Shown: positions 12,779 through 26,241, counted from the first letter of the stretch. The stretch: DNA of 64,000 bases from Umbelopsis isabellina (GCA_016758905.1 JAEPQZ010000005.1:186001-250000), one strand, 5' to 3'. The notes: generated from the sequence alone by a model not told the origin. A program made the numbers and translations.

Positions 12779-13543
12779 TTACACAACCGCGTTAACAATA
12801 GCTTGTGCCCAAGCCTTAGCCTTGATGTCAGCACAAGCTTTAATAGCAACCTTGACGCAAGCCTTGAGAGTAACAGTCACATCAATATCCAAAGATACAT
12901 CAACGGTAAGCAACAGAGGAACAGTGATCTTGGCGTGTTTGATACCGACATCAACTGCAGCCTTGACTTGTGAAGAGATATCAACGCAGATGACAGGAAG
13001 CTTGACCTTCAACAAAGCAGCCAATTTAGCGTCAATCTCAAGCAAAACCTTGAGGAGCTTAGCTTCATCACAGGAAGAACCGAGAGCCTTCAACAGATCT
13101 GCTTGAATTGAGGCGTAAACTTGAGTGTCGAGCTCGGCATTGATTGAAGCAGAAACTTTAGCATTGAGTCCGTTAAGCACAGTCTTTTGAGCCAAAGAAA
13201 CGTGGGCATCATCAATCTCAATAATGCCGAGCAATGCCTTGAGGTTGATATTCAAGTTAGCTTTGACATCATCGCAGAACTTGGCAGAAATATCAGCCAC
13301 AATGCTGGCAGAGACTTTAGCCTTGATTTGAACCATGATATGAGCAGCGAGAGTAGGGATATCTTTCTTGGCCCAGTGCTGGCTAGGTGTCTTGTGGCCA
13401 GTGCGCTTCTGGAGCTCAGGAATGAGTGCCTCAATGTCACGACGTCCGAGGACTACATCATCAGTGTAGGTAGGAAGGGCATTGGTTGTGCCTGCAAAGA
13501 AGAACAAGGCAACGAGAGTGAAAAGGAATAGGGATGCCTTCAT
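12779..13543 (-). CDS. Unknown secreted protein, Ala/Val/Lys-rich helical repeats
   Basis: I do not recognise this family. It is a single exon of 254 residues. Residues 1-22 form a clear signal peptide ending TTNA. A dibasic RR at 34-35 and LQKR at 44-47 look like Kex2-type processing sites, so a propeptide is likely. The rest is a chain of amphipathic segments rich in Ala, Val, Leu, Asp and Lys. Similar phrases recur, such as VKASVDI-like and AKVSAS (twice), together with LKAC and IKAC near the end. Five cysteines are visible (in FCDD, SSCDE, VICVD, KACVK and KACAD). There is no membrane anchor or known catalytic motif. Codon use is clean and the frame fully open, so the gene looks real. It could be a surface coat, lipid-binding or effector-like protein; the sequence does not decide. 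Confidence 0.8.
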   Translation of the reverse strand: MKASLFLFTLVALFFFAGTTNALPTYTDDVVLGRRDIEALIPELQKRTGHKTPSQHWAKKDIPTLAAHIMVQIKAKVSASIVADISAKFCDDVKANLNINLKALLGIIEIDDAHVSLAQKTVLNGLNAKVSASINAELDTQVYASIQADLLKALGSSCDEAKLLKVLLEIDAKLAALLKVKLPVICVDISSQVKAAVDVGIKHAKITVPLLLTVDVSLDIDVTVTLKACVKVAIKACADIKAKAWAQAIVNAVV

Positions 13544-13687
13544 TTCAGATATGTATTAAGTGAGTGAATGTGCAAAGTGGCCGGGTGAGAGAACAATGAG
13601 GGGAAGGTGATTTAATGAAAGTAAGAACGCCCTGAAAGGAAAGCGACTTTGTTGTTTGACTTGATTGACAGCGGTAGAGACTCGTAT

Positions 13688-13695
13688 CTTATATA
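13688..13695 (-). promoter_or_regulatory. TATA box of the unknown secreted gene
   Basis: TATATAAG on the minus strand about 145 bp upstream of the ATG at 13543. It supports this gene being transcribed from here and suggests a leader of roughly 100 nt. Confidence 0.5.
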
Positions 13696-13699
13696 CCCA

Positions 13700-15961
13700 T
13701 TTTCCGTCAGCACAATTTCAAATGCGTTTCTCTATTCGTAGTGGCTGGTAAGATTTCTTGCTGCATCACAATTCACCCAAGCACATGAAAGCGGTTTAGG
13801 GGGGACGAATTGCAAAAGTGGTGGCCATGGCGGTGACACGAAACGAAAAAAAAGCCGACATACTCCTTTCATTCTCCTGCGTCGATCCTCCGTATTTATT
13901 TTTGGTACATACTTGCTTGTTAATATCCAATGCATAGGCGATGCCACGAGGGGCATCCTGAAGGACTCGGTAATAACCCATTTATGTCATCGTCAATACT
14001 TGCGTATTTTCTGGTTTGGTGTTTGATAGTAGAAGCAAGTCGCAATGGCACGAAATTCCGGTAATTGATATATTGTGGGTACAATCGCCGCCTTGTCGAG
14101 CAGCTCAGCTTTATTGTCGGACAGAGCGGCGACCACTGGTCTAAGATTCCTATTCCGAGTTGCAGATTGCCATCCATTACGCAAATCAGGTAACACAAAT
14201 GTGTCCACATATCTATATTCGATGTTTTAACCTCAAGTAAAGGCAATTGGCAAATCATATGGAAAATGACTATGTCTATTCTTAAATTTGAGTTCTATCT
14301 CTAAAATCGTCATGTAATACCCACAGGTAATAAATCCATCGTGTTCCTCGAAGATTCATAAGCGTAATTGTCTCCTATGCAAGATGGATCCCCTTCAATT
14401 GTTGCTATTTCCGGCGCTCAGATCACGTATCCCATTGATTCACTGCACCTGCGCGGAATTATTTATGGTCGTGCGATTCTCAAACAATAATGCTGCTTGA
14501 GAAGATTCTAAAGACTCCTTTTATGCGCGAAATAAGTTGGAAAGCGTTTCAATTGGCTAACATTGCAGGAGGTGTTCAATTGAAGGAGATAATGCGCAAT
14601 CACGTTTGGTCTCCTTAAGATGATACTGGAAGATGCATAGCCTTAATCAGCAAACCTTTTTGCTGGATTAACTTTTTTTAAGATGGTTCAAGGAGAAACG
14701 TCCAAGGAGTATTGAACAGGGGTGCTGCGATGGGCAGACGTGCGTTGATACTCTCGGTATTTAATTGCGCGTTTCTGCCGTACTATCCGTAGCTGTCTGC
14801 AGGCACGTCCAGGGTCGGTATAGGTGTGGTCAAGATGATTCGTTTACCGTCATTATAAAGGGTCTCATTGTTGTCATATTGAATTCAGGACAACTTCATT
14901 ATAGCCCACGCACAATGATAACATCGCGACATCCTTGGTCCAGGGACGCCATGTGTAGAATATACATTGGATCTCTAGTGGCGTAAATACTAAAAATCAT
15001 CATTCAGCCAGATGCCGCATGAGGAACTTCATGCATACACTTCTTTCACTTTCAAAAAAATCCACAGTTTTTTTAGCGCCACAGCATGACTTTCTGGACA
15101 AACTCTATGCATTACTGTTGCATGATCCGATAATCAAATACCCCAACTTATCTGAACAGCGAACATGAGTGGTGGCTTATCATGTATAATCAAATTGAGA
15201 GCAATAAATGCACAATCAAATGAGAACAATAAATGCACAGATATTTGCAATGTATCTGTTTTAATTGAACTACCACACTAATTCGATGAATATATGTTGA
15301 GAAATCCGTTGGTCTTCTTTAGGAAATTAAGGCTTTGGTATCACAACTATAGAATATCCAATCCTGCTTTTAAAAGTTGCTACTAGGGATTACCCTAACC
15401 AACCTGCAATAAGTTATACAACTAAGGCAGGATAGATACTGTTATTCACTGTATGTATTACACAATCATTTAATCAACAGACTTGGCGGAGATGAAAGTA
15501 CTCCAGTTACTGCCAGCATATCTTTAAAATAGACATTCACAAGCTAATGCTTGCGTTGTCTAACTTTGTCATATGGCGACTCAAAGAAGCTTTTACACAA
15601 CATACATCCTACGATTGTCTCCAGAAGACGATTTGTAATATTTTGCCTTGCGTCGCGTGAGAAAGACTTTCACTTGAGGCTATTCCGATTCTTTTAGTTT
15701 CTATTCATTTGCCGATGCAGCATGAGACAGTGTTTGCTAAAACTGATATTGTTATTGCAGCCATTTCAACGCTGAGGACATCGAAAGAAGAAAATGGCCA
15801 TTGCTAGTGTACTTCTCGTCTCTCAATTTTGGATCATCCGCTCACAGTGTTGCGACTGTTAACATATCAGACAAAGCTGTTTGCTTCCGCTCTTTTATTA
15901 AAGAACCGCCCTTTGGCATTGCTTTTACTGTACACTGCAAGATACCATGATAGAACGCAGC
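13700..15961. other. Gene-free stretch, about 2.3 kb, with weak minus-strand open segments
   Basis: I find no gene I can support. Two minus-strand open segments, 14208-13993 and 13981-13796, read like natural protein (for example LRNGWQSATRNRN and YYRVLQDAPRGIAYALD). They are in different frames with no clear splice join or homology I know. A short direct repeat sits at 15188-15238. The rest is AT-rich with stops in all frames. It may hold the upstream region of the secreted gene and a decayed or unrecognised gene. Confidence 0.4.
15188..15238. repeat. Short tandem direct repeat, two units of about 25 bp
   Basis: The phrase AATCAAA(T)TGAGA(G)CAATAAATGCAC occurs twice in a row with a few differences, at about 15188-15213 and 15214-15238. 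There is no associated gene. Confidence 0.6.
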
Positions 15962-17460
15962 TCATATTGGGTACTCAGTTGGTTTAGTTAGCTTGACAAG
16001 TTTATCCAAACGTAACAATTCCTGTGGTTGCCTATATGTTATTTTGCTGTATGAAAGTATTGGGACTAACGTGCATGTTTACCTTCGTCAAATCCTTTAA
16101 TTCCTTTTGAAGATGTGATTTGTTCGGTTTGGCTGTAGCCTTATCTAGATTTTCCATGTAAGAGTCTAGTTCATCCTCCTCCTTATTGTCTCTTGAAGGT
16201 TGTTCACTTGTTTCGGCTTCTGCTCCATGACTGTGTTAGAAACTTTGATATTGCCTGCTGCCACAACTTGAATTCGTTTTCCTTACCTTCCTCTTTCTTT
16301 AGCTCTGCCTCTATGTCAGCAATGCGCTGTTGAGTTGACTTTTGCTTCACCAACAGAGTATCATACGTCTCCACTTTTTGTGCCGTTCCTTTATTCGTCT
16401 TTCGTGACTTGTGTTTCTCCACTAAGTCAAGACGCGGTCATCATCAGCATAACATCACTAATTATGTTGAATTATAATAATAAATACACTAACCCGCACC
16501 AGTTCTGTCATAGAAACTGTCATCATCACTATCTTCATCGTCACCAAACAATCTCTTCATTCTTTCCTTCTGGGCAGCTAAGTATACAGAAATTAGAGGA
16601 CATAGGCACACGACAGTATCGTCCAATTCCTCAACAAACCTGCTCGCTCTTCTGCTCTTTTTTCCGCAGCTTCTATAGATTTAAGGTCGTTCTCATCGAC
16701 GTCGGGCTCATCATCCACCGCGTCTTCAGGTAAGCCCCTATGTAAAAAATTTAGCTGCATGGAATTTAAAATGACCAAAGCTACGAAAGCCATACTTACC
16801 ATGTTACTTCATCATTAACAGGTACATCCACCGGTTTACGCTTAATAAGAGTCACTTTCCTTGACACAACTTCACCTTCCCTCTCTTCATCTTCTTTTTC
16901 ATCAGGATATTCGGTATGGAAGATGCAGAGCCTAGTGCTTTCACCGAATCGGATCTGATCACCGTCTTTCAAACCAACATAAGTTTTCGGATCTGCCGTA
17001 GCCTTGTTCACTTTAGTCCCGTAGCCACTTGCTAAATCATACAGAAAGGCCTTTCCCTCGTCATTAAATTGAATCACAGCATGATAGCGTGAAATTGACT
17101 TTTGCGCGTGTAAATTAGTCACAAACAATCAGAAAACCGCGGGTAACGTATTGCATTGAAATAAGTTAACATACGGGATGTTCAAGCTCCAGATCGCACA
17201 TAGGTAATCGACCTGTAGCATGAAATAGGTCAAATCAAGATATATGTTGTCTTGCTGACACAGCTACACGATTGCTTACCGACAGTAATGAATTCTCTGG
17301 CCGGACCTTCGAAATTCTCGACGACCGTACCATTCTTCAAAATCTCGAAAGAATACTTGTATTTCGCAGCTGCACTCCACTCTGGTTTATTATATGCAAG
17401 AACTGGTCCTTGCGGAGGTGGCTTTGCCTTTGGGGCCTCGGGTATGGCAAACTCGGACAT
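15962..17460 (-). CDS. SLC4A1AP: Kanadaptin-like FHA-domain protein (SLC4A1AP family)
   Basis: FHA domains bind phosphothreonine; animal kanadaptin is a nuclear protein linked to mRNA processing and the cytoskeleton. Exons 17460-17280, 17212-17175, 17098-16800, 16737-16640, 16577-16500, 16421-16287, 16219-16083 and 16021-15962 join to 341 residues. The FHA core is clear: GRLPMCDLELEHP, SISRYHAVIQF, then SGYGTKVN. Further family marks are KERMKRLFGDDEDSD, SFYDRT and a basic C-terminal helix, KLVKLTKPTE. The start is ATG at 17460; the TTG upstream is not needed. Human kanadaptin is far longer, and its distal C-terminal half is missing here. The seventh exon uses an acceptor at 16220; an earlier CAG acceptor in the same intron would break the frame. 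It shares a 129-bp promoter with the F-box gene. Confidence 0.88.
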
Positions 17461-17589
17461 GACCAAAAGAGAGAGTACTTTACTCTTGATGTGTGACTTG
17501 CAAAAGCCGGAAAAGCGGGAGAAATTGAGTCAATTGCAGCCCGGGCTAACTCTCCTTCTGCTTCTCTTGCTTTCTTTACAATTCATATA
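17461..17589. promoter_or_regulatory. Bidirectional promoter, kanadaptin and F-box gene
   Basis: Only 129 bp separate the two divergent ATGs, so both transcripts must initiate within this stretch or overlap. No clear TATA box is visible. Confidence 0.6.
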
Positions 17590-20503
17590 ATGGATTCTCT
17601 ACCAGACGAGATTCTATTAAGGATCTTGAGGACCCTTCCTTCTGATCCCTTAATCCTGTGTCGCATTGCGCAGGTCAACCGTAAATTCAAAAGGTGAGGA
17701 AATGAAGTCATAGCTCTTTACTTTATTAGCAAGGTACTCACAATAAGCTTATTTTGTCGTATTCTTTGTATCTTCTTGATGAATTCTACCTTATATCTGT
17801 CACTCGATTTTGATATGTAGGATTGCGAATGATTCAAGACTCTGGTACAATCTATTCATTCGATCCTATCCCGTATGGGCCAGCACAGTACAATACTCTG
17901 GTCAATACGACTTGACTATCAACTGGAAGCAATTTGTACTTCAAATTGGAAAGCAACAAGCTAATGCGAAATCGTTTGATTTCAAGCTGGTCGAAGAAAA
18001 GCAATCTGATGGATCTTCAGAGACCAGTGGCACAAGCGATGTTAGTCGTAAACGCAAACTCAGCCACCATGATGATGACGAGGTTTTTCTAGATGCCAAT
18101 ACTGGTAGCTCTTGCAGTAGCGATACAGAAGAGAATGTTCCTCAGAATAAGCATATGAGGTTGAAAACAATCCACTCTGATATATTGGAACGACCTGCTT
18201 CCGCTCAACCTCCTGTAACGCTATCAACATCATCCATGTCCACCGATGATTCTTTTAGGCCAAGTCGTCGACGGTCATTCCCGAACATCCCGTGGGGACA
18301 TGAACACAGCTCACTTAATACTCCCACTTCACATACCCCTCCTCCTTTATTAACATCTGGACCTTCCAATTCGTCTCGCCCTATAGCAGCCGATGGACCG
18401 GATACGCCTAGAACATCTTTCTCCGACTGGACACACCCAGATATTGAAACCGAACCTCCGTTTCGGATACAAGATCCACTGGTGGTGGATATCGACAGGG
18501 TCACCGGTACAGGGGTAGTTGCCACCGGTAAACATCGAAAGGAACGAATCGATCTAGAGAATTTATCTGTACATGAACGGCGGTCCGAGCATAAAATTCT
18601 TTTTTGGCACTATCCATCTTGGAACTTGATAAGGGAGTTCGACCTCAGCTTTGCACCAGCTGAAATGTCATGTCAGATAACCGGTATTCAATCCGTACGA
18701 ATGGGTAGCAGCAAAAATAAGGAGCAAAAACTTCGATTGTTTACTGTTGCTGTTGGTGTACCATTGTTTCCAAATGAAGATGAAGAAGACGAAGGCGATA
18801 GCGAGAGAGTAGATGCCTGGCAAGTCATTCTTGTATACCGATTATTTGAAGATGGATCTACTCAATGCATGGCAAATCTCAACGTTGACAATATGTTCCT
18901 TGGAAGGGAAATCTTCTTCTTTTCTGATTACTCGTGGATGCGGTCTAATGACGGTGACGATAGTATGGTGGAGGAGCAATACGATAAGAGTTGTCGGCGT
19001 GACTCTGTAACAGATTGGCTCAAGGTTATCACAACTACTTCAAATGCAAGTTATGATCCGAAATATACCGTTTTCATGCTAGCAATTGGACAAAGCTTAC
19101 CCCGCATATCTGGTACTGGAATGCTGATTAAAATTGATATTCGTGGTCAACCGGATGCTTTGGATCCATCCACAATGCCAGTACGATGGGATCGATCCGT
19201 TCGTCGACTGCAACTTGCAGATGAAACTATACCCTCTACTCATTCGCTACAAACTATTTCTGCGGACGATCGTATGACCTTAATAAGCAGACATAATCAT
19301 AGTGGCATACCTAATCCTGTGATTGTGGGCACTATCAAACTCGGTCTTAAGATCAGCTGCATGCTACATTTCAAATACCCTCCGCAGCTTAATCATCTTA
19401 TTGTGACTGGAAGTTTTGATAGTGACGAGTTGGCGATTTACGATTGGCGTTTTGGTGTCCGGGTTGGAAGCCTACCATGGACCAGTTCTGATGATGCAAC
19501 CAATCGTCAAGTTCGTCCAGAAGAATTATGGCAACAAATACGCCAGCAAACCGAACAGATGAATCTAGACAGAACACTGCACAATGGCGATGACGAGCAG
19601 CAAGTTGAACCAACTGTCAATGGTCATCGATTTGAACCAAGACCACAACAAGCACATGATTTAGAGGAAGAACCATCAGATCGTGATAGCGACGAGGAAG
19701 AGCCATTATGGGAAGTCGATCATGAAGCAGCTGCTCGTCATCAGGCAGGCGAGTTCGACGAAGACGATGCCATGATTGATGAAGCAATTGACGAAATCAA
19801 TGACGGGAGAGCGGAAATAAAGCCATGGGGTCTTGAGTCAACCATGGTCTTGCCAGTGTGCTGGTCATCGTCACCTGCTTTAAGTAATTCAGTAGATCTG
19901 GAGTCAAGAGGATTCCGATTAATAGCAGTGGGAGATAATCGACAAGATAAGTTAGGCATCAAGGTTTGGGATATCTCTCATCTATTGAGCGTGGATTGGG
20001 ATCCACTGAACAAGCAAAAGCGATTTAAACCCGAGGATTTGCACTCTCCGTCATTGGAATCATACCAATTTCGATGGTGGTCCAAATGCTCACCGCAGCT
20101 ACAACAGCTAGCATTGGATATGCTGGCTGCGGATGCTCCAACGTTGTTTCCAGCACGACGGAAGAAGACTAATACCATATTACCATATTCTCCGCCTCAA
20201 GATAAACGCGTGATGCTTCTTACTCATTCTTTTGATAAGGAGCATGTTACATCCGAGAATATTGACATGCCCGTCAAATATACGGCATACAACGTCCTTT
20301 GTACATCACTGTTTCTGCTTACAGAAGAGGGAGAGGTGACAGTCATGGATATTGAAACTGGATCAGTCATTGCTTCAATTAGCAATGCTGCATCAGGGAG
20401 TCAAGACATGCCGCAGCGGATACGAGGTATAGACGTTAATGTCATTGCTGGCAAGGAGATTGTTGTAACAAGCAGAGAAGGATTATTAAGAGGATCATTG
20501 TAG
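17590..20503 (+). CDS. Large F-box protein
   Basis: Two exons, 17590-17693 and 17821-20503, give 928 residues. The N-terminus is a textbook F-box split by the intron (LPDEILLRILRTLP, then VNRKFKRIANDSRLWYNLF), so it should bind Skp1 and act as the substrate receptor of an SCF ubiquitin ligase. The rest carries a Ser/Asp-rich linker (about residues 75-190), a large folded part with beta-rich segments that resemble propeller blades (for example HLIVTGSFDSDELAIYDWRF and LLTEEGEVTVMDIETGSV), and acidic inserts such as DEEDEGDSE. A WD40-like beta-propeller is plausible but the canonical GH/WD spacing is weak, so I do not name a subfamily or substrate. Confidence 0.82.
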
Positions 20504-20964
20504 ACCCAGTAATTATATTTATTATGTTCATCGTAGAAATGTACAATATCATGTACATCCAATAAAACATTTTGTTAAATAGTCATTAATACTTCTGTGG
20601 TCATCTCTTGGAGAAAGATATCTTCTTACAATGTTACAACTTGTCAGCCAAGTTGGTATCGATACAGAACCTCAACAAAATATGTATTTTTCAAACGGCG
20701 ATAAACTTCCCAGCATTTCGCTATAACAGATACCATTTTGATATATCATGGCCATGTTGACCAAGTGGCAAATCCTTTGGAACTAACGATAGATATTGGA
20801 ATGATGGACACGCATCCAATCAAGTTTATACAAAAGTGTATTGACTGTTTTCACAAATAAAATCATCAAACCAATTCATACCCATGAAGCTCTTTGTGTG
20901 AAAGAAAAATTGGAAAAAACAAAAATAAAAAATTGCATACAACTGCCTCAATCTGCATTACAAT
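20504..20964. other. Intergenic region between F-box and ING genes
   Basis: About 460 bp, AT-rich, with a likely poly(A) region (AATAAAAC near 20561) after the F-box gene and the ING promoter. Nothing else is seen. Confidence 0.5.
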
Positions 20965-22090
20965 ATGGATGGTTTAGATATTCGGCACGACTCTAACTTG
21001 TATTTACAAGAGTACATCTCAAGTAAGCTACCATCGTGTGAAGCATCATTCCACCTCCTGAAGGAAGTATAACATATTTATATATTTGCTCATAGCATTA
21101 GAGAATCTTCCGAGCGAAATCCAATATCACTGGGCAGAAATCCAAAAGCGAAATGAACAGCTGGAAGGTAATTGGTGTATTTCAACAAGAAACTGATGTA
21201 TTGTGATGTATTTTTCGATTTTTTCTCATGGACTTCTTTTAGAACTGGAAAGGCATATTCATTCACGCGATAACAACCTGTCTAAGATACATAGACAAGT
21301 AATGAATAGCACTGACACTAAAGCAGACGCTCTGAAGAATGAGCCTATCATCATACGGAAAATCAGACGAGACTACGATCGAATTCAAGCACTTGCTGAC
21401 GAGAAAGTCCAAATAGCGGAAGAAGCTTTGAAATTGGTGAGTATTGGAGCATGACAGGTACTACTTAGTAGCTTGGCCGCAGCTGATTTCTGTAAACCTT
21501 TGTATAGTTGGAACGACATTTGCGACGACTTGATAATGACCTCGATAAAGTCCAAGACGATTCGCGAACTGATATGGGTTCTCCACCGTCAATGATGTCC
21601 ACTAGGCAGGCATCTCCAGTTGCGGCACTGAAGTTACCACTTGCTGATATGATTGGGGAAGGGTCACAGCGAAAACGTAAGTTAAAGTGGTGGCATGCGA
21701 GCAAGTATACATCCAGCGATCTCACTTTCTCCCATTTTAATAGGGCGACGAGCAAATTCAAACGTATCGTCAGGTCGGTCTACTCCAGCAATACGAACGA
21801 GATCTCGAGAAACCACGCCTTTACGAGGACCAAGACGGCAGCATGCTCCCCCGAGACACGGCAATGATAGTGACTCTCAAGGAGAAAGTGATGAACCACT
21901 CTATTGCTTCTGTCAACAGGTTTCATATGGTAACATGGTTGCTTGCGATGGCGAAAATTGCCCCCACGAATGGTTCCATTATGACTGCGTTGGTTTGACA
22001 GCACCGCCAAAGGGTGCTTGGTACTGTGAACATTGCTTGGCTGAAATGCAGGACAAGAAGGTCAAAAAGCTGAAACGTAAGAAGGACTAA
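20965..22090 (+). CDS. ING-family PHD-finger protein (Yng/ING type)
   Basis: Histone reader subunit of acetyltransferase or deacetylase complexes (NuA4, NuA3 or Rpd3L in yeast). Exons 20965-21022, 21096-21167, 21243-21436, 21508-21676 and 21744-22090 give 279 residues, close to yeast Yng2 (282). The N-terminal ING helix is clear ([17 protein letters not shown]). A coiled-coil follows, then a basic Ser/Arg linker serving as a likely nuclear localisation signal. The C-terminal PHD finger has the CFC...C...C...H...C...CEHC pattern from about residue 222 ([32 protein letters not shown]), the type that binds H3K4me3. The sequence ends in a polybasic tail. The N-terminal part looks closest to ING4/5 or Yng2, but the complex is not certain. 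Confidence 0.93.
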
Positions 22091-22486
22091 GTATGTTGTG
22101 AATAGGGCATGTGCCGTCTTCTTCACCTTTTTGTATATTTTGTGTTTTATTGCTTCTGTAAGTTTTCTTTTTCCTCCATATAGTGTTGCATTCCCCTTTT
22201 CCTTTTCCCTTTTTATTTCTTGCTCATTCATGGCTACAGATGCTTTGATACGAAGCTTTGTAATTATATTCTTACTCTTTCACATACAACTTCTACTGTT
22301 CATGTGATCGATTTATCCATTCCATCACAATATGTTTTGCCTCAATCCTAATGAATTTTATTTTAAATAACAAAAACAAATGCCCATTATAATGGTTTCA
22401 AGCGCTTTTTGGCTGGAGTTGAATGGATTTTTTTGTGATGTCTTGAGACAATGATGATGCCTGTACTTGGTATAATGTTGGATTTA
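22091..22486. other. Convergent 3' region
   Basis: About 400 bp of T-rich 3' UTR sequence between the ING gene (+) and the MAP kinase gene (-). No other feature is seen. Confidence 0.55.
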
Positions 22487-24002
<1,516 letters not shown>

Positions 24003-24946
24003 GGCGCTTCACAAAGAGAAGTTCTGCAGCTCGGACCTGGATTTTTTCATGTCCAATTGAGCCACTTTCGCTCTCCGCCAATCATCTGCAGGCTTGATCT
24101 CTCCCACTAACTGAGAATTACCCCACTGGTTTGACTACACCGCGTTTATAAGCTCTGAACACGCAAGATGATGCACTGTATTTAACATGACTTGTCAGAA
24201 TCATTTCATATGAACTTCATGTTGCTCAGAATAGTTCACTATGGATGCAGGCAGTTTACGCGAATTTCCGGAAAAGGAAATGCAATAAACCATTTGGCAG
24301 AGTACAAATTGGCTTTCAGGCAGTCGGGAATTACATTGTGGCTCTGAAGGACACTCAAACCTCTGCTCAACTAAAGAGTTGCAACTACCACTGTCTTACT
24401 CTGATATCTCATATCAGAAATTTTTAACGTAACGAATAGGAGAGTTACAATTAACTGTGCTCGTTTATGCAACAATCTAAAGCTGTCCTCCTTCTCCACT
24501 AATCCAGCATCGAACTACATCTAAAGACATATGCTTCTGCTAATATTTCCAACTTTTTCCACTATTTGGAATGCGTGCACCATTCATACTACCTACATGC
24601 TTATTGGATATGCTCACAGGTATTTCCTATGCATAAGCCTATATAGAAGAAGTACAGCCTCGTCATCTCTCTGACGCTGTTTCTCTAGTTCTGTCAGATG
24701 ATGTTCATATTTTGAACATAGAGCCAACATAGAGCTAAGGCAAAGTATAATTGGGCATATTTCTGCATGGCATGTAAACAGTAAAAAAGGTACGACGAAA
24801 CCATTATTTAGCCAAAAATTGGCAATTACTGGTCAAGTCAAAACCCAGAAAAGAACTGACTCAGCGGGTAAAATTTCCATATTATAAAGCCCCCATTTTC
24901 GCATAGCTGCCGATTATTGCTTTCCAGCCCTTAACCCATTGTAGAT
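24003..24946. other. Divergent intergenic region, MAP kinase and epoxide hydrolase promoters
   Basis: About 940 bp between divergent starts. A TATA box lies near the hydrolase end (24883-24889). I see no gene in it; small ORFs are non-coding in character. Confidence 0.55.
24883..24889 (+). promoter_or_regulatory. TATA box of the epoxide hydrolase gene
   Basis: TATAAAG, 58 bp upstream of the ATG at 24947. Confidence 0.55.
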
Positions 24947-26241
24947 ATGGACAAATACAATACCAACGACCCAACAACGTACCGCCACTGCACCGTCGAA
25001 AACCTCAATGGCATCCGTATTCATTACATTGATGAAAACTCCTCTAGTCAAAAGGTCCTACTTTTGCTTCACGGTTTCCCAGAATTTTGGTTTGGTACGA
25101 AGATTTGCCCTAAGACGTATTGGTAAAACTGAACAGACTATTGAGAATTCATATCACTTATAGGCTGGAGAGAGCAAATCCCTTTTCTAGTATCAAAAGG
25201 CTACAGAGTAATCGCACCAGACCTTCGCGGTTTTGGAGAGACAGTAAGCGTACCAGGTCAATGCAAAGTTCAAAAATAGAAAGACTCTAAATCTTGCCCC
25301 CCCCCACCCACCCCTTTATGTAGAGTTGCCCAGAAAGCGCTGAAGTCTATGGCCACAAAACCGTCTCTGACGATCTTGTTGCTCTTTTGGACTATCTGCA
25401 AATTCCGACTGTCACCGTCGTGGCTCACGATTGGTAAGTACTTTTTAAAGTTATTGGTAGCAGAAAAGCATCTGTTACGTGTCTAATACAATATCGCTTT
25501 CTGTTGATAAAGGGGAGGCGCCGTTGCATGGAGGTTCACGCAGTATTATCCTGAACGCACGCTTGCTGTCGCCGTGTTCAATACACCATACTTTCCTCCC
25601 AACAAAACTTATGTTCCACTCGAGAAGGTCGTAGAAGCTTTGCCCAACTTTAGATACCAAATGCGGTTCTGTGCGGCCGACTGCGATCAAGAATTAGATG
25701 CTGATCCTGAGGCATTTTTCAAGCGTATTCTTCGACTTCATACTGAAGCTGCTGGCCCTCTTTATGACGCTGAAAATGATTCTATTATTCGCGGTCGCCC
25801 ACAACTCGAACGCAGCAAGGCCATAACTGAAGAACAATTGAAATATTATGTGGAGCAATACAAAAGAAATGGATTCCACGGAGCCTTAAACTGGTATCGC
25901 ACCACTAAAGTGAAATATGAGGAAAGCAAAGGTAATTTTGCATATTCCTGTCATCACGATTCTCTCTGAACGACATGTGTCATTCCAATATTGAAACATA
26001 ATCGATTGATTTTTCCTCAGATCTTGACCCCATCATAAAGCACCCGGCTATGATGGTTACGGCCAGTGACGATAAAGCTCTCCCTCCTTCGATGGCGTCA
26101 GGTATGCACAAATTTATTCCCAACCTGGAAATGCAACATATCGAGAATGCTGGCCACTGGGTTCTTTGGGAACAACCCGCAGAGTGCAATCGACTTCTAG
26201 ACGGCTTTCTTTCCAAAGTGTATGGCAATTCCAAACTTTGA
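24947..26241 (+). CDS. Epoxide hydrolase-like alpha/beta hydrolase
   Basis: Exons 24947-25094, 25164-25243, 25324-25433, 25513-25931 and 26021-26241 give 325 residues. The alpha/beta-hydrolase pattern of soluble epoxide hydrolases is clear: the oxyanion loop HGFPEFW, then APDLRGFGET, the nucleophile elbow HDWGGAVAW (Asp, spanning intron 3) and a C-terminal GHWVLWEQP with the catalytic histidine. ASDDKALPP holds the likely acid residue. The cap region carries candidate ring-opening tyrosines (YYVEQY, NWYRTTK). There is no signal peptide, so it is probably cytosolic. Its substrate, whether lipid epoxides or xenobiotics, is unknown. Haloalkane dehalogenases share the fold, but HGFPEFW and HDWGG fit hydrolases better. 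Intron 2 contains a C-rich tract (25297-25305). Confidence 0.9.

Noticed and set aside
17230-17466. Start of kanadaptin at 17466 instead of 17460
   Set aside because: The codon at 17466 is TTG, and the ATG at 17460 gives the same frame and a normal start. The same reasoning moved the starts of the histidine kinase (3801) and Rim101 (48635) to their first ATG.
25297-25305. C9 tract in the epoxide hydrolase intron and C11 tract at 12366-12376 as features
   Set aside because: They are homopolymers without flanking structure; one lies in an intron and the other between genes. They are probable slippage sites only.
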